Below the pieces are notes generated by a model. That model was not told the DNA's origin. It saw only the letters and a list, made by a program, of their open reading frames with translations, and made no database searches. Shown here in pieces: positions 15,225 to 23,107 of a stretch of DNA of 30,286 nt (position 1 is its first letter; every line of letters starts with the position of its first letter). The position numbers and the translations under genes are program-made. Source of the DNA: Pseudomonadota bacterium (GTDB lineage Bacteria; Pseudomonadota; Alphaproteobacteria; Rhizobiales; Rhizobiaceae); NCBI GenBank assembly GCA_023399465.1, contig JAEWPB010000002.1:1-30286 (forward strand). The letters run 5' to 3'.

Positions 15225-16007
15225 ATGGCTATGTCTGACAGTCAGGCGCGGCAGGAGTCGCGGGTGGTTTTATCCGCCCGCGGTCTCCGGCGGGATTTCG
15301 GCGCCTTCACCGCGGTCAAGGATGTCAATCTTGACGTCCATCATGCGCAGGTCCATGCGCTGATCGGCCCGAACGGCGCCGGAAAGACCACCGTCTTCAA
15401 CCTGCTGACCAAGTTCCTGCAACCTACCCACGGGTCGATCACGCTGCTCGGCAGCGACATTACCAGGACGGCGCCCGACAGGGTGGCGCGCATGGGACTG
15501 GTGCGTTCGTTCCAGATTTCCGCAGTGTTCCCGCACCTGACCGTGCTGGAGAACGTCCGCGTCGCCCTGCAGCGTCCCAACAATCTGGCGACGCAGTTCT
15601 GGAAGCCGATGTCGTCGCTCAACCGCCTCAATGCCCGGGCGGACGAACTGATCGAGACCGTCGGGCTGCAGACGTGGCGCAACGCGCAGGCAGCCGATCT
15701 CTCCTACGGCCGAAAGCGTGCGCTCGAGATCGCCACTACCTTGGCGCTCGACCCCAAAGTCCTGCTGCTCGATGAGCCGATGGCCGGCATGGGCCAGGAA
15801 GACGTCGGCGTCATCGCCAAACTCATCACCGAACTCGGCAAGGACCGGGCGGTGCTGATGGTCGAGCACAATCTCAACGTGGTCGCCGACATCTGCCATC
15901 ACGTGACCGTGCTGCAGCGCGGTGAGATCCTTGCCGAGGGCGACTACGCCACCGTCAGCCAGAATGAGCAGGTGCGGGTCGCCTATATGGGTACGGAGGA
16001 GGCCTGA
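15225..16007 (+). CDS. livG: LivG-type ABC transporter ATP-binding protein
   Basis: 260-residue cytoplasmic ATPase of the branched-chain uptake family. Walker A GPNGAGKT is at 48-55, followed by VFNLLTKFLQPTHGSI as in LivG; the signature motif is LSYGRKRALEIA near 158 (LSYG rather than the general LSGG, which is usual for LivG), and Walker B is VLLLDEPMAGM near 180, then the switch His in VEHNLNVV. The gap to the binding-protein gene is 17 bp with no hairpin; the next gene starts one base after the stop. The start could also be the ATG two codons in. Confidence 0.93.
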   Translation: MAMSDSQARQESRVVLSARGLRRDFGAFTAVKDVNLDVHHAQVHALIGPNGAGKTTVFNLLTKFLQPTHGSITLLGSDITRTAPDRVARMGLVRSFQISAVFPHLTVLENVRVALQRPNNLATQFWKPMSSLNRLNARADELIETVGLQTWRNAQAADLSYGRKRALEIATTLALDPKVLLLDEPMAGMGQEDVGVIAKLITELGKDRAVLMVEHNLNVVADICHHVTVLQRGEILAEGDYATVSQNEQVRVAYMGTEEA

Positions 16008-16008
16008 G

Positions 16009-16710
16009 ATGAAACCACTGCTTCAGGTGAGCAACCTCAATGCCTGGTATGGCGAAAGCCACGTGCTTCATGGCGTCGACATGACGGTCCACGAAGGCGA
16101 AACCATCACCATCCTCGGTCGCAACGGCGTCGGCAAATCGACGACGCTGCGCACCATCGTCGGCATCCTGCGCGAGCGCAAGGGCGAAATCACCTTCGAC
16201 GGCAGGGACATGATGAAGGTGCCGCTGCACAAGACGGCACATGCCGGTATCGGCTTCGTGCCGGAAGAACGCGGCATCTTCGCTACGCTGACGGTCGAGG
16301 AAAACCTGCTGCTGCCGCCGACGGTCGCCAAGGGCGGCATGTCGCTCGACGAGATCTACGAACTGTTTCCGAACTTGCTCGAACGCCGCACCAGCCCCGG
16401 TACCAAGCTGTCCGGCGGCGAGCAGCAGATGCTGGCGATGGCCCGCATCCTGCGTACCGGCGTGAAGATGCTGCTGCTCGACGAGCCGACCGAAGGCCTT
16501 GCCCCGGTGATCGTCCAGCGCATCGGCGACGTGCTGAAGAAACTCAAGGAGCGCGGCATGACCGTCGTGCTGGTCGAACAGAACTTCCGCTTCGCCAGCA
16601 AGGTCGCCGATCGTTTCTATCTGATGGACCACGGCCAGATGGTGGCGGATTTCCCGGTCGCGGAACTCCCCGATCAGATGCCGATGCTTCACAAAGTACT
16701 GGGGGTCTGA
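16009..16710 (+). CDS. livF: LivF-type ABC transporter ATP-binding protein
   Basis: 233-residue partner ATPase. Motifs: GRNGVGKST Walker A near 38-46, GFVPEERGIFATLTVEENL (the LivF PExRxIF loop), LSGGEQQMLAMARIL signature and MLLLDEPTEGLAP Walker B. The length matches LivF. The ATG at 16009 follows the livG stop in the string TGAGATG, with GGAGGAGG as ribosome site inside the livG end, so translation should be coupled. Confidence 0.94.
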   Translation: MKPLLQVSNLNAWYGESHVLHGVDMTVHEGETITILGRNGVGKSTTLRTIVGILRERKGEITFDGRDMMKVPLHKTAHAGIGFVPEERGIFATLTVEENLLLPPTVAKGGMSLDEIYELFPNLLERRTSPGTKLSGGEQQMLAMARILRTGVKMLLLDEPTEGLAPVIVQRIGDVLKKLKERGMTVVLVEQNFRFASKVADRFYLMDHGQMVADFPVAELPDQMPMLHKVLGV

Positions 16711-16717
16711 GCGCGCC

Positions 16718-17605
16718 ATGACCATGATTTTAGGTGTTCCCGTCCAGGCGCTGTTCGGCCAGTTGCTGATCGGCCTGATCAACGGTTCCTTCTATGCGCT
16801 GCTGAGCCTCGGGCTTGCGGTCATTTTCGGCCTGCTCAGGGTCATCAACTTCGCACACGGGGCGCAGTATATGCTCGGCGCCTTCGTCGCCTATCTGCTG
16901 CTGCAATATTTCGGCATCGGCTACTGGCTGGCGCTGATCCTCGCCCCGGTTATCGTCGGCATTTTCGGCGCGGTGATCGAGCGCACCATGCTCAGCCGGC
17001 TGTACAAGCTCGACCATCTCTATGGCCTGCTGTTCACCTTCGGCCTGGCGCTGACGATCGAGGGGACGTTCCGCTACCTCTACGGCGCTTCCGGCCAGCC
17101 CTATGCGACGCCGCCGCTGCTTGCCGGTGGCACCAATCTCGGCTTCATGTTCTTGCCCAACTATCGCGGCTGGGTGGTCGTGGTGTCGCTGCTCGCATGC
17201 CTCGGTACCTGGCTGCTGATCGAGAAGACCAAGCTTGGTTCCTATCTGCGTGCCGCGACCGAAAACCCGGTGCTCGTCCAGGCCTTCGGTATCAACGTGC
17301 CATTGCTGCTGACGCTCACCTATGCGCTCGGCGCCGGACTGGCGGCGTTCGCGGGCGTCCTGGCGGCGCCGATCTACCAGGTCTCGCCACTGATGGGCAC
17401 GAACCTGATCATCGTCGTCTTCGCGGTGGTCGTGGTCGGCGGTATGGGGTCGATCATGGGGGCAATCGTGACCGGCTATATGCTCGGTATCGCCGAAGGC
17501 CTGACCAAGGTCTTCTATCCCGAGGCGTCCAACATCGTGATCTTCGTGATCATGGCGATTGTGTTGCTGCTGCGGCCGGCTGGCCTCTTTGGGCGGGATG
17601 CGTGA
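16718..17605 (+). CDS. livH: LivH-type ABC transporter permease
   Basis: 295-residue inner-membrane permease. It opens GQLLIGLINGSFYALLSLGLAVIFGLLRVINFAHGA, the LivH signature, and has about eight hydrophobic segments. The coupling loop ENPVLVQAFGINV and the C-terminal VVVGGMGSIMGAIVTGYMLG are also typical. It starts 7 bp after livF, with GGGGG upstream. An ATG two codons downstream is an alternative. Confidence 0.94.
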   Translation: MTMILGVPVQALFGQLLIGLINGSFYALLSLGLAVIFGLLRVINFAHGAQYMLGAFVAYLLLQYFGIGYWLALILAPVIVGIFGAVIERTMLSRLYKLDHLYGLLFTFGLALTIEGTFRYLYGASGQPYATPPLLAGGTNLGFMFLPNYRGWVVVVSLLACLGTWLLIEKTKLGSYLRAATENPVLVQAFGINVPLLLTLTYALGAGLAAFAGVLAAPIYQVSPLMGTNLIIVVFAVVVVGGMGSIMGAIVTGYMLGIAEGLTKVFYPEASNIVIFVIMAIVLLLRPAGLFGRDA

Positions 17606-17606
17606 G

Positions 17607-18590
17607 ATGGTGGAGCTTTCTGGAAAAATGACTGCAACCGTAAAAACCGAACGCAAGGGCGGATCGATCCAGGTCGGCCTGCTCATTGCGGCAGTGGCCT
17701 GCCTGATCGCGGCGCCGCTGTTCTTCTACCCGATCTTCCTGATGAAGCTTCTGTGCTTCGCGCTGTTTGCCTGCGCCTTCAACCTGCTGCTCGGCTATAC
17801 CGGTCTCTTGTCCTTCGGCCATGCCACCTTCTTCGGCGGCGCGGCCTACTTCACCGCCCATGCGGTGAAGGAGTGGGGGCTCAACCCGGAACTCGGCATT
17901 CTCGTCGGGGTCGTCGGGGCAGCGCTGCTCGGCGTGGTCGTCGGCTTCTTCGCCATCCGCCGTCAGGGCATCTACTTCTCGATGATCACGCTGGCGCTCG
18001 GGCAGATGTTCTACTTCTTCTGCCTGCAGGCGGAGTTTACCCATGGGGAGGACGGTATCCAGTCGGTTCCGCGCGGCCATCTCTTCGGCTTCATCGATCT
18101 CGGCGATACCAGCAACATGTACTATTTCGTGCTCGCCGTGTTCGTCATAGGCATCGCGATCATCTGGCGCTTTATCAACTCGCCATTCGGCATGATCCTG
18201 AAGTCGATCCGGGAAAACGAGGCTCGCGCAATTTCGCTCGGCTATTCGGTCGGACGCTACAAGCTCGGCGCCTTCGTGATGTCGGCAGCGCTGGCCGGCC
18301 TTGCCGGCGGGATCAAGGCACTGGTGTTCCAGTTCGCCACACTGACGGATGTCGGCTGGCAGATGTCGGGCGAGGTGATCCTGATGACGCTGCTCGGCGG
18401 CATCGGCACCCTGATCGGCCCGATCGTCGGTGCCGGCCTGGTGGTGACCCTGCAGAACTACCTCGCGACCTCCGATTTCCCGGTGACGATCATTACCGGC
18501 GTGGTGTTCATGGTCTGCGTGCTGTTGTTCCGTCGCGGCATCGTCGGCGAGTTCTACGCCTCGCGTCTCGGAAAGAAGCTCGGCTTTTAG
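17607..18590 (+). CDS. livM: LivM-type ABC transporter permease
   Basis: 327-residue second permease of the system. Family motifs include NLLLGYTGLLSFGHATFFGGAAY near residue 50, SIRENEARAISLGYSVGRYKLGAF, and MTLLGGIGTLIGPIVGAG near the C terminus, with about eight to ten membrane helices. The start is chosen at the ATG at 17607, which follows the livH stop in the same TGAGATG junction seen at livG-livF; ATGs at 17598 and 17628 are possible. Last gene of the uptake operon. A hairpin lies 15 bp past the stop. Confidence 0.92.
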   Translation: MVELSGKMTATVKTERKGGSIQVGLLIAAVACLIAAPLFFYPIFLMKLLCFALFACAFNLLLGYTGLLSFGHATFFGGAAYFTAHAVKEWGLNPELGILVGVVGAALLGVVVGFFAIRRQGIYFSMITLALGQMFYFFCLQAEFTHGEDGIQSVPRGHLFGFIDLGDTSNMYYFVLAVFVIGIAIIWRFINSPFGMILKSIRENEARAISLGYSVGRYKLGAFVMSAALAGLAGGIKALVFQFATLTDVGWQMSGEVILMTLLGGIGTLIGPIVGAGLVVTLQNYLATSDFPVTIITGVVFMVCVLLFRRGIVGEFYASRLGKKLGF

Positions 18591-18604
18591 GCGGGAAGCA
18601 TAGC

Positions 18605-18632
18605 TCACGCCGGGCCGCATCGCGCGGCGTGA
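18605..18632 (+). terminator. Terminator-like hairpin after livM
   Basis: Arms TCACGCCG/CGGCGTGA (8 bp) enclose a 12-base GC-rich loop that can pair further, followed by the AT-rich TATATAAGTTAAC rather than a T-run. It lies in the 214-bp gap before the second GMC gene, so that gene probably has its own promoter, although I could not place one. Confidence 0.4.
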
Positions 18633-18804
18633 TATATAAGTTAACTTTCAGATAGCTGCCGGAAATCGCTCGCATCGCTTGTGAAGAGTTGCCGGAAGCT
18701 CACGTAAGGGAAGTCGGCATCTGCGCCGACGCCACACTATCGAAGATCGGGTACACTGGCCTGCGGCGACCGAACCGCGGGACGGGTTCCTCATGGAGTT
18801 CGAC

Positions 18805-20400
18805 ATGGATCGTTTCGATTATATCGTCGTGGGTGCGGGCAGTGCAGGCTGCGTCGTCGCCAACCGGCTCTCGGAAGATCGCGGCAACCGCGTTCTGCTC
18901 CTCGAGGCCGGAGGCAGTGACAACTACCACTGGATTCATATCCCGGTCGGCTATCTCTATTGCATCAACAATCCGCGGACCGACTGGTGCTTCACCACCG
19001 AGAAGGAGGATGGCCTCAACGGCCGGGCGCTGAACTATCCGCGCGGCAAGGTGCTCGGCGGCTGTTCTTCGATCAACGGCATGATCTACATGCGCGGCCA
19101 GGGCCGGGACTACGATCTCTGGCGCCAGCTTGGTTGCACCGGCTGGGGCTGGGACGACGTGCTGCCCTACTTCAGGAAGTCCGAGGACTTCTACAAGGGA
19201 TCGAGCGACATGCATGGATCCGGCGGTGAATGGCGCGTGGAAAAGGCCCGCGTGCGCTGGGCGGTGCTTGACGCTTTCCAGAAGGCCGCGACCGAAGCCG
19301 GCATCCCCGAGACAGAGGATTTCAACCGCGGCAGCAACGAGGGCTCCGGTTACTTTGACGTCAACCAGCGTTCCGGCATCCGCTGGAACACCTCGAAGGC
19401 CTTCCTGCGGCCAGCGCGCGATCGTCCGAACCTGACGGTCCTGACCAAGGCCCATGCCCGGCGGCTGCTTGTCGAGAACGGCGAGGTCAAGGGCGTCGAG
19501 TTCCAGCACGAGGGCATCGCCAAGAAAGCCTATGCGTCGCGCGAAACGGTTCTTAGCGCCGGCGCGATCGGATCGCCGCATCTGCTCGAGCTTTCCGGCA
19601 TCGGTCAAGGTGACGTGCTCCAGCGTGCGGGCATCGACGTGGTGAAGGAGGTGAGTGGCATTGGCGAGAACCTGCAGGACCATCTGCAGCTCCGCCTGAT
19701 CTACAAGGTCACCGGCGTCCCGACCCTGAACGAGAAGGCGAGCACGCTGATCGGCAAGGCCTCGATCGGGCTCGAATATCTGCTGAAGCGATCCGGGCCG
19801 ATGGCGATGGCGCCGAGCCAGCTCGGCATCTTCACCCGCTCCGGTCCCGACAAGGAGACGCCCGACCTTCAGTATCACATCCAGCCGGTCTCGCTGGAAA
19901 AGTTCGGCGAGAGCGTGCATCCGTTCCCGGCGATCACGGCGAGCGTCTGCAATCTGCGCCCCGACAGCCGGGGATCGGTTCATGTGAAGGGGCCGGACTT
20001 TGCCGCCCAGCCGGAGATCCGACCGCACTATCTGACCGAGGCGAGTGACCGCGACACGGCAGTGAATGCAATACGGCTCACGCGGCGCATCGTCGCCCAG
20101 CCGTCCTTCGCCCGCTTCAGGCCCGAGGAATACAAGCCGGGTCCGGCCTATGAGAGCGAGGAGGATCTGGTGCGTGCCGCCGGCGACATCGGCACGACCA
20201 TCTTCCATCCTGTCGGCACCTGCCGTATGGGCAGCGATCCGGAGAGCATCGTCGATCCGCGGTTGAAGATGCGGGCGCTTGGGAGACTGAGGATCGCCGA
20301 CGCTTCGGTCATGCCGCGGATCACCTCCGGCAACACCAATTCGCCGACGATCATGATCGCCGAGAAGGCGGCGGCGATGATCCTGGCGGATAACCGATAA
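18805..20400 (+). CDS. GMC-family FAD-dependent oxidoreductase (choline/alcohol dehydrogenase-like)
   Basis: 531-residue cytoplasmic or membrane-associated flavoprotein. FAD motif DYIVVGAGSAGCVVANRLSE at the N terminus, GMC signature 1 around YPRGKVLGGCSSINGMIYMRG, signature 2 SAGAIGSPHLLELSGIG, and the catalytic His/Asn pair in HPVGTCRMG and NTNSPTIMIAEKAA. It has no signal peptide and no Fe-S-type cysteine cluster, unlike the other GMC protein in this window. The family covers choline, aliphatic alcohol (AlkJ-like) and polyethylene glycol dehydrogenases; the sequence does not decide. The ATG at 18805 has GGAG at 7-bp spacing; the ATG at 18793 lacks one. It lies upstream of valine-type catabolic genes on the same strand. 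Confidence 0.9.
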   Translation: MDRFDYIVVGAGSAGCVVANRLSEDRGNRVLLLEAGGSDNYHWIHIPVGYLYCINNPRTDWCFTTEKEDGLNGRALNYPRGKVLGGCSSINGMIYMRGQGRDYDLWRQLGCTGWGWDDVLPYFRKSEDFYKGSSDMHGSGGEWRVEKARVRWAVLDAFQKAATEAGIPETEDFNRGSNEGSGYFDVNQRSGIRWNTSKAFLRPARDRPNLTVLTKAHARRLLVENGEVKGVEFQHEGIAKKAYASRETVLSAGAIGSPHLLELSGIGQGDVLQRAGIDVVKEVSGIGENLQDHLQLRLIYKVTGVPTLNEKASTLIGKASIGLEYLLKRSGPMAMAPSQLGIFTRSGPDKETPDLQYHIQPVSLEKFGESVHPFPAITASVCNLRPDSRGSVHVKGPDFAAQPEIRPHYLTEASDRDTAVNAIRLTRRIVAQPSFARFRPEEYKPGPAYESEEDLVRAAGDIGTTIFHPVGTCRMGSDPESIVDPRLKMRALGRLRIADASVMPRITSGNTNSPTIMIAEKAAAMILADNR

Positions 20401-20445
20401 ACCGCGAACAGGCGCTCGCCGATGGCGAGGCCGGGCAGGGTGGAC

Positions 20446-21531
20446 ATGAGCAAGCAGGACGGAAGTGCAGGGATGGCGGAAGTGATCATCGATCGGATCG
20501 GATCCGCCGGGGTGATCCGGCTCAACCGGCCGCGCGCGCTCAACAGCCTGAACCTCGGGATGGTCCGTATCATCGTTGAGGCGCTCGACGGCTTTGCCGA
20601 AGATCCGGCCATCGCTTCCGTTATCGTGACGGGGGAGGGCGACCGCGGGCTCTGCGCCGGCGGCGACATCCGCGCCATCCATGACAGCGCGAAGGCGGGA
20701 ACGTCCGATGCCTTCGACTTCTGGCGTGAGGAATTCCGCTTGAACGAGGCGATTTCGCGCTATCCGCAGCCCTATGTCGTACTGATGGACGGCATCACCA
20801 TGGGGGGCGGGGTCGGTCTGTCGGCGCACGGCTCCCACCGTATCGTCACCGAACGTACCCGTCTGGCAATGCCCGAAACCGGCATTGGCTACTTCCCCGA
20901 TGTCGGTGCCACTTGGCTGCTGGCGCGGGCGCCCGGCGAAACCGGCACCTGGCTCGGCCTCACCGGCAATACGATCGGAGCGGCCGATGTCATCTATGCT
21001 GGTCTCGCTGACTACATGGTTCCGGCGGAACGGCTGCCGGAACTGAAGACTGCGATCGGCGCCTTGCCTCCAGATGCCGATGCAGCGGCCGTTTCGGCAG
21101 CGATTGCCGCGGTATCTCAACCGGTCGGCGTATCGGTTCTGGAAACGGAGCGGCCGCTGATCGATCGGTGCTTTGCCTTCGATACGGTCGAGGAGATCCT
21201 CGACGCGCTGGACAATTACGGCAGCTCTTTTGCCAGCGAGACCGCTGCGACCATCCGCTCGCGCTCGCCGACCAGTCTGAAGCTGACGCTGCGATTGCTG
21301 CGCGAGGCGGCCAACAGTGCTAGTCTTGCCGAGTGTCTGGAACGGGAATTTTCCGCGTGCCAGCGGATCCTCGACAAGCCCGATTTCTTCGAGGGCGTGC
21401 GTGCCGCGGTTATCGACAAGGATCGAAATCCGAAATGGAATCCGGCGCGGCTCGCCGATGTGAGTGGCGCCGACCTCGACAGCTTCTTTACGGCGGATCA
21501 TGCGCCGTTGTTTCAGCATCATCGCGTGTGA
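20446..21531 (+). CDS. Enoyl-CoA hydratase/isomerase family protein, probable 3-hydroxyisobutyryl-CoA hydrolase
   Basis: 361-residue crotonase-fold enzyme. It has the oxyanion-hole segment LCAGGDIRAIHD, then MDGITMGGGVGLSAHGSHRIVTERTRLAMPETGIGYFPDVGATWLL, the strongest hallmark of the HIBYL-CoA hydrolase (ECH_2) branch, whose length of about 350-380 also matches; ordinary enoyl-CoA hydratases are about 260. Reaction: 3-hydroxyisobutyryl-CoA to 3-hydroxyisobutyrate and CoA in valine breakdown. The start at 20446 follows GGGTGG; the ATGs at 20422 and 20473 are alternatives. The next gene uses the product of this reaction and begins 13 bp after the stop, which supports the call. Confidence 0.85.
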   Translation: MSKQDGSAGMAEVIIDRIGSAGVIRLNRPRALNSLNLGMVRIIVEALDGFAEDPAIASVIVTGEGDRGLCAGGDIRAIHDSAKAGTSDAFDFWREEFRLNEAISRYPQPYVVLMDGITMGGGVGLSAHGSHRIVTERTRLAMPETGIGYFPDVGATWLLARAPGETGTWLGLTGNTIGAADVIYAGLADYMVPAERLPELKTAIGALPPDADAAAVSAAIAAVSQPVGVSVLETERPLIDRCFAFDTVEEILDALDNYGSSFASETAATIRSRSPTSLKLTLRLLREAANSASLAECLEREFSACQRILDKPDFFEGVRAAVIDKDRNPKWNPARLADVSGADLDSFFTADHAPLFQHHRV

Positions 21532-21544
21532 AGGATTGTTCAGC

Positions 21545-22429
21545 ATGACACAAATCGCTTTTGTCGGATTGGGAAACATGGGCGGCCCGATGGCTGCCAA
21601 TCTCGTCAAGGCGGGACATGGCGTTACCGGCTTTGATCTCTCCGAAGCGTCGCTTAAGGCGGCCGCCGAAGCGGGTGTGCAGACGGCGGGCTCGCTCGCA
21701 GACGCCGTCAAGGGGGCCGACGCCGTGATCACCATGCTGCCGAAGGGCGAGCACGTGATTGCTGTCTGGCAACAACTCACCAGCCTCGTTCTGCCGGGGA
21801 CCCTGCTCATCGACTGCTCGACGATCGATGTCGATAGCGCCCGCAAGGCCCACGACATGGCATCGGCCGACGAATGCGCGTCTCTCGACGCGCCGGTCTC
21901 CGGCGGAACCGGTGGAGCAGCCGCCGGCACGCTCACCTTCATGGCGGGCGGCACCGAAGAGGCATTTCGCCGGGCAAAGCCGCTGCTGGAGGCGATGGGC
22001 AAGAAGATCGTTCATTGCGGCGGCAATGGCGCCGGGCAGGCGGCCAAGATCTGCAACAACATGATCCTCGGCATATCGATGATCGGTGTCTGCGAGGCGT
22101 TCGCGCTTGGCGAGAAACTCGGGCTTTCGCACCAGGCGCTGTTCGACGTGGCCTCGACGTCTTCGGGCCAGTGCTGGTCGCTGACGAGTTACTGCCCGGT
22201 GCCGGGTCCGGTGCCGGCATCGCCTGCCAACAATGGCTACAAACCGGGCTTCGCGGCGGCCCTGATGCTGAAGGACCTGACATTGTCGCAGGATGCGGCG
22301 AAGACCAGTGGCGCGGCGACGCCGCTCGGTGCGGAAGCGGCCCGGCTCTATGCCCAGTTCGACGAAAATGGCAACGGCGGCCGGGATTTCTCGGCGATCA
22401 TCGAGATGTTGCGGGAACGGCAGGCCTAG
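21545..22429 (+). CDS. mmsB: 3-hydroxyisobutyrate dehydrogenase
   Basis: 294-residue NAD-dependent enzyme oxidising 3-hydroxyisobutyrate to methylmalonate semialdehyde. N-terminal Rossmann motif FVGLGNMGGPMAANLVKAGH, substrate loop DAPVSGGTGGAAAGTLTFM, and catalytic lysine K168 in GAGQAAKICNNM. The C-terminal helical half has GYKPGFAAALMLKDLTLSQDAA, which is specific to the HIBADH branch of the beta-hydroxyacid dehydrogenases. The ATG at 21545 follows AAGGA. Together with the hydrolase upstream it gives two consecutive steps of valine catabolism; the next enzyme (mmsA) is not in the window. Hairpins follow. Confidence 0.92.
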   Translation: MTQIAFVGLGNMGGPMAANLVKAGHGVTGFDLSEASLKAAAEAGVQTAGSLADAVKGADAVITMLPKGEHVIAVWQQLTSLVLPGTLLIDCSTIDVDSARKAHDMASADECASLDAPVSGGTGGAAAGTLTFMAGGTEEAFRRAKPLLEAMGKKIVHCGGNGAGQAAKICNNMILGISMIGVCEAFALGEKLGLSHQALFDVASTSSGQCWSLTSYCPVPGPVPASPANNGYKPGFAAALMLKDLTLSQDAAKTSGAATPLGAEAARLYAQFDENGNGGRDFSAIIEMLRERQA

Positions 22430-22451
22430 CCGGTCCGGTCCATTCGGTCCT

Positions 22452-22472
22452 GCCCCCTTGATCGAAGGGGGC
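22452..22472 (+). terminator. Hairpin after mmsB
   Basis: Arms GCCCCCTT/AAGGGGGC (8 bp) around GATCG, 22 bp after the mmsB stop. No T-run follows. It may act with the next hairpin, which has one. Confidence 0.45.
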
Positions 22473-22499
22473 GGGAGATGCCGTGACGCTGTATTTGCC

Positions 22500-22527
22500 C
22501 CGTCGACAAACATCGACGGAGTTTTCC
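22500..22527 (+). terminator. Probable terminator downstream of mmsB
   Basis: Arms CCGTCGA/TCGACGG (7 bp) with a CAAACA loop, then AGTTTTCC. Plus-strand orientation and position (70 bp after the stop) suit the GMC-hydrolase-mmsB unit. The T-run is short. Confidence 0.55.
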
Positions 22528-22595
22528 AATATGCCAGCCGCGGCGAATAGCTGGGAGTGAAGATTGAGGACGAGGTGCCGTTTTGGTCTGCTTGT

Positions 22596-22862
22596 CTACT
22601 TCGTATGCCTCACGCGAAACTTGAAATAAGAGGCCAAGAGGCCTGTAAGCGCGCCGAGAGGAAGCCAGAGAATCATGTCGGGATGATAGCCCTGGGTGAT
22701 GCTTGAGTAGACTACGAAAACGAGAAAAATGGTAACGCCAAGCCTCTTATATGTACCTTTCGTCGCAACTGGGGCAAATAGCGGGATCGAATTGTAGGCC
22801 ACGAAGAATAGCGCGATTATGGGGATCAAATTGTACATGAAGCTATCAACTATGATACCCAT
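22596..22862 (-). CDS. Small hypothetical membrane protein
   Basis: 88 residues; not recognised. Three hydrophobic segments are visible: LIPIIALFFVAYNSIPLF (about 12-29), LGVTIFLVFVVYSSI (about 41-55) and MILWLPLGALTGLLASYF (about 63-80), with a basic C-terminal tail RVRHTK. The ATG at 22862 is preceded by GGAGG at a good distance, which supports translation. Base composition is visibly more AT-rich and codon use less G/C-biased than in the flanking genes, hinting at recent acquisition. It stands alone on the minus strand between two transcription units, with no mobile-element gene next to it. Confidence 0.65.
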   Translation of the reverse strand: MGIIVDSFMYNLIPIIALFFVAYNSIPLFAPVATKGTYKRLGVTIFLVFVVYSSITQGYHPDMILWLPLGALTGLLASYFKFRVRHTK

Positions 22863-23079
22863 GATTATCCTCCAACTCCGAAAGAATAAATCATATCGTC
22901 ACGGGTGAGTTTCTCCATGCCATTGCGCATCCACAGAGCGCAAATCCACAACTAACGTAACAGTCGTCGAGCACATCTCGATCATCGGCGCACTGATGGT
23001 CGTGGCAGTCGCCTCGGTCCGGCAACGCAACGACCGCGTGAGCCTCGCGGCTGCCCTGATTTGATCGGCGGGAACGGCG

Positions 23080-23100
23080 TCGCCCGGCGGTGCCGGGCGA
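23080..23100 (-). terminator. Hairpin at the end of the peptide transport operon
   Basis: Arms TCGCCCGG/CCGGGCGA (8 bp) around CGGTG, beginning 8 bp after the last ATPase stop on the minus strand. There is no T-run, so it may be a weak or Rho-assisted terminator or a 3'-end protecting stem. Confidence 0.45.
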
Positions 23101-23107
23101 TCGGAAA

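Noticed and set aside
18700..22002. An 1100-codon open frame on the minus strand
   Set aside because: It is antisense to the second GMC gene, the hydrolase and mmsB, all of which have strong family motifs. Its product is Arg/His/Asp-rich low-complexity sequence without domains, as expected opposite G/C-biased codons.
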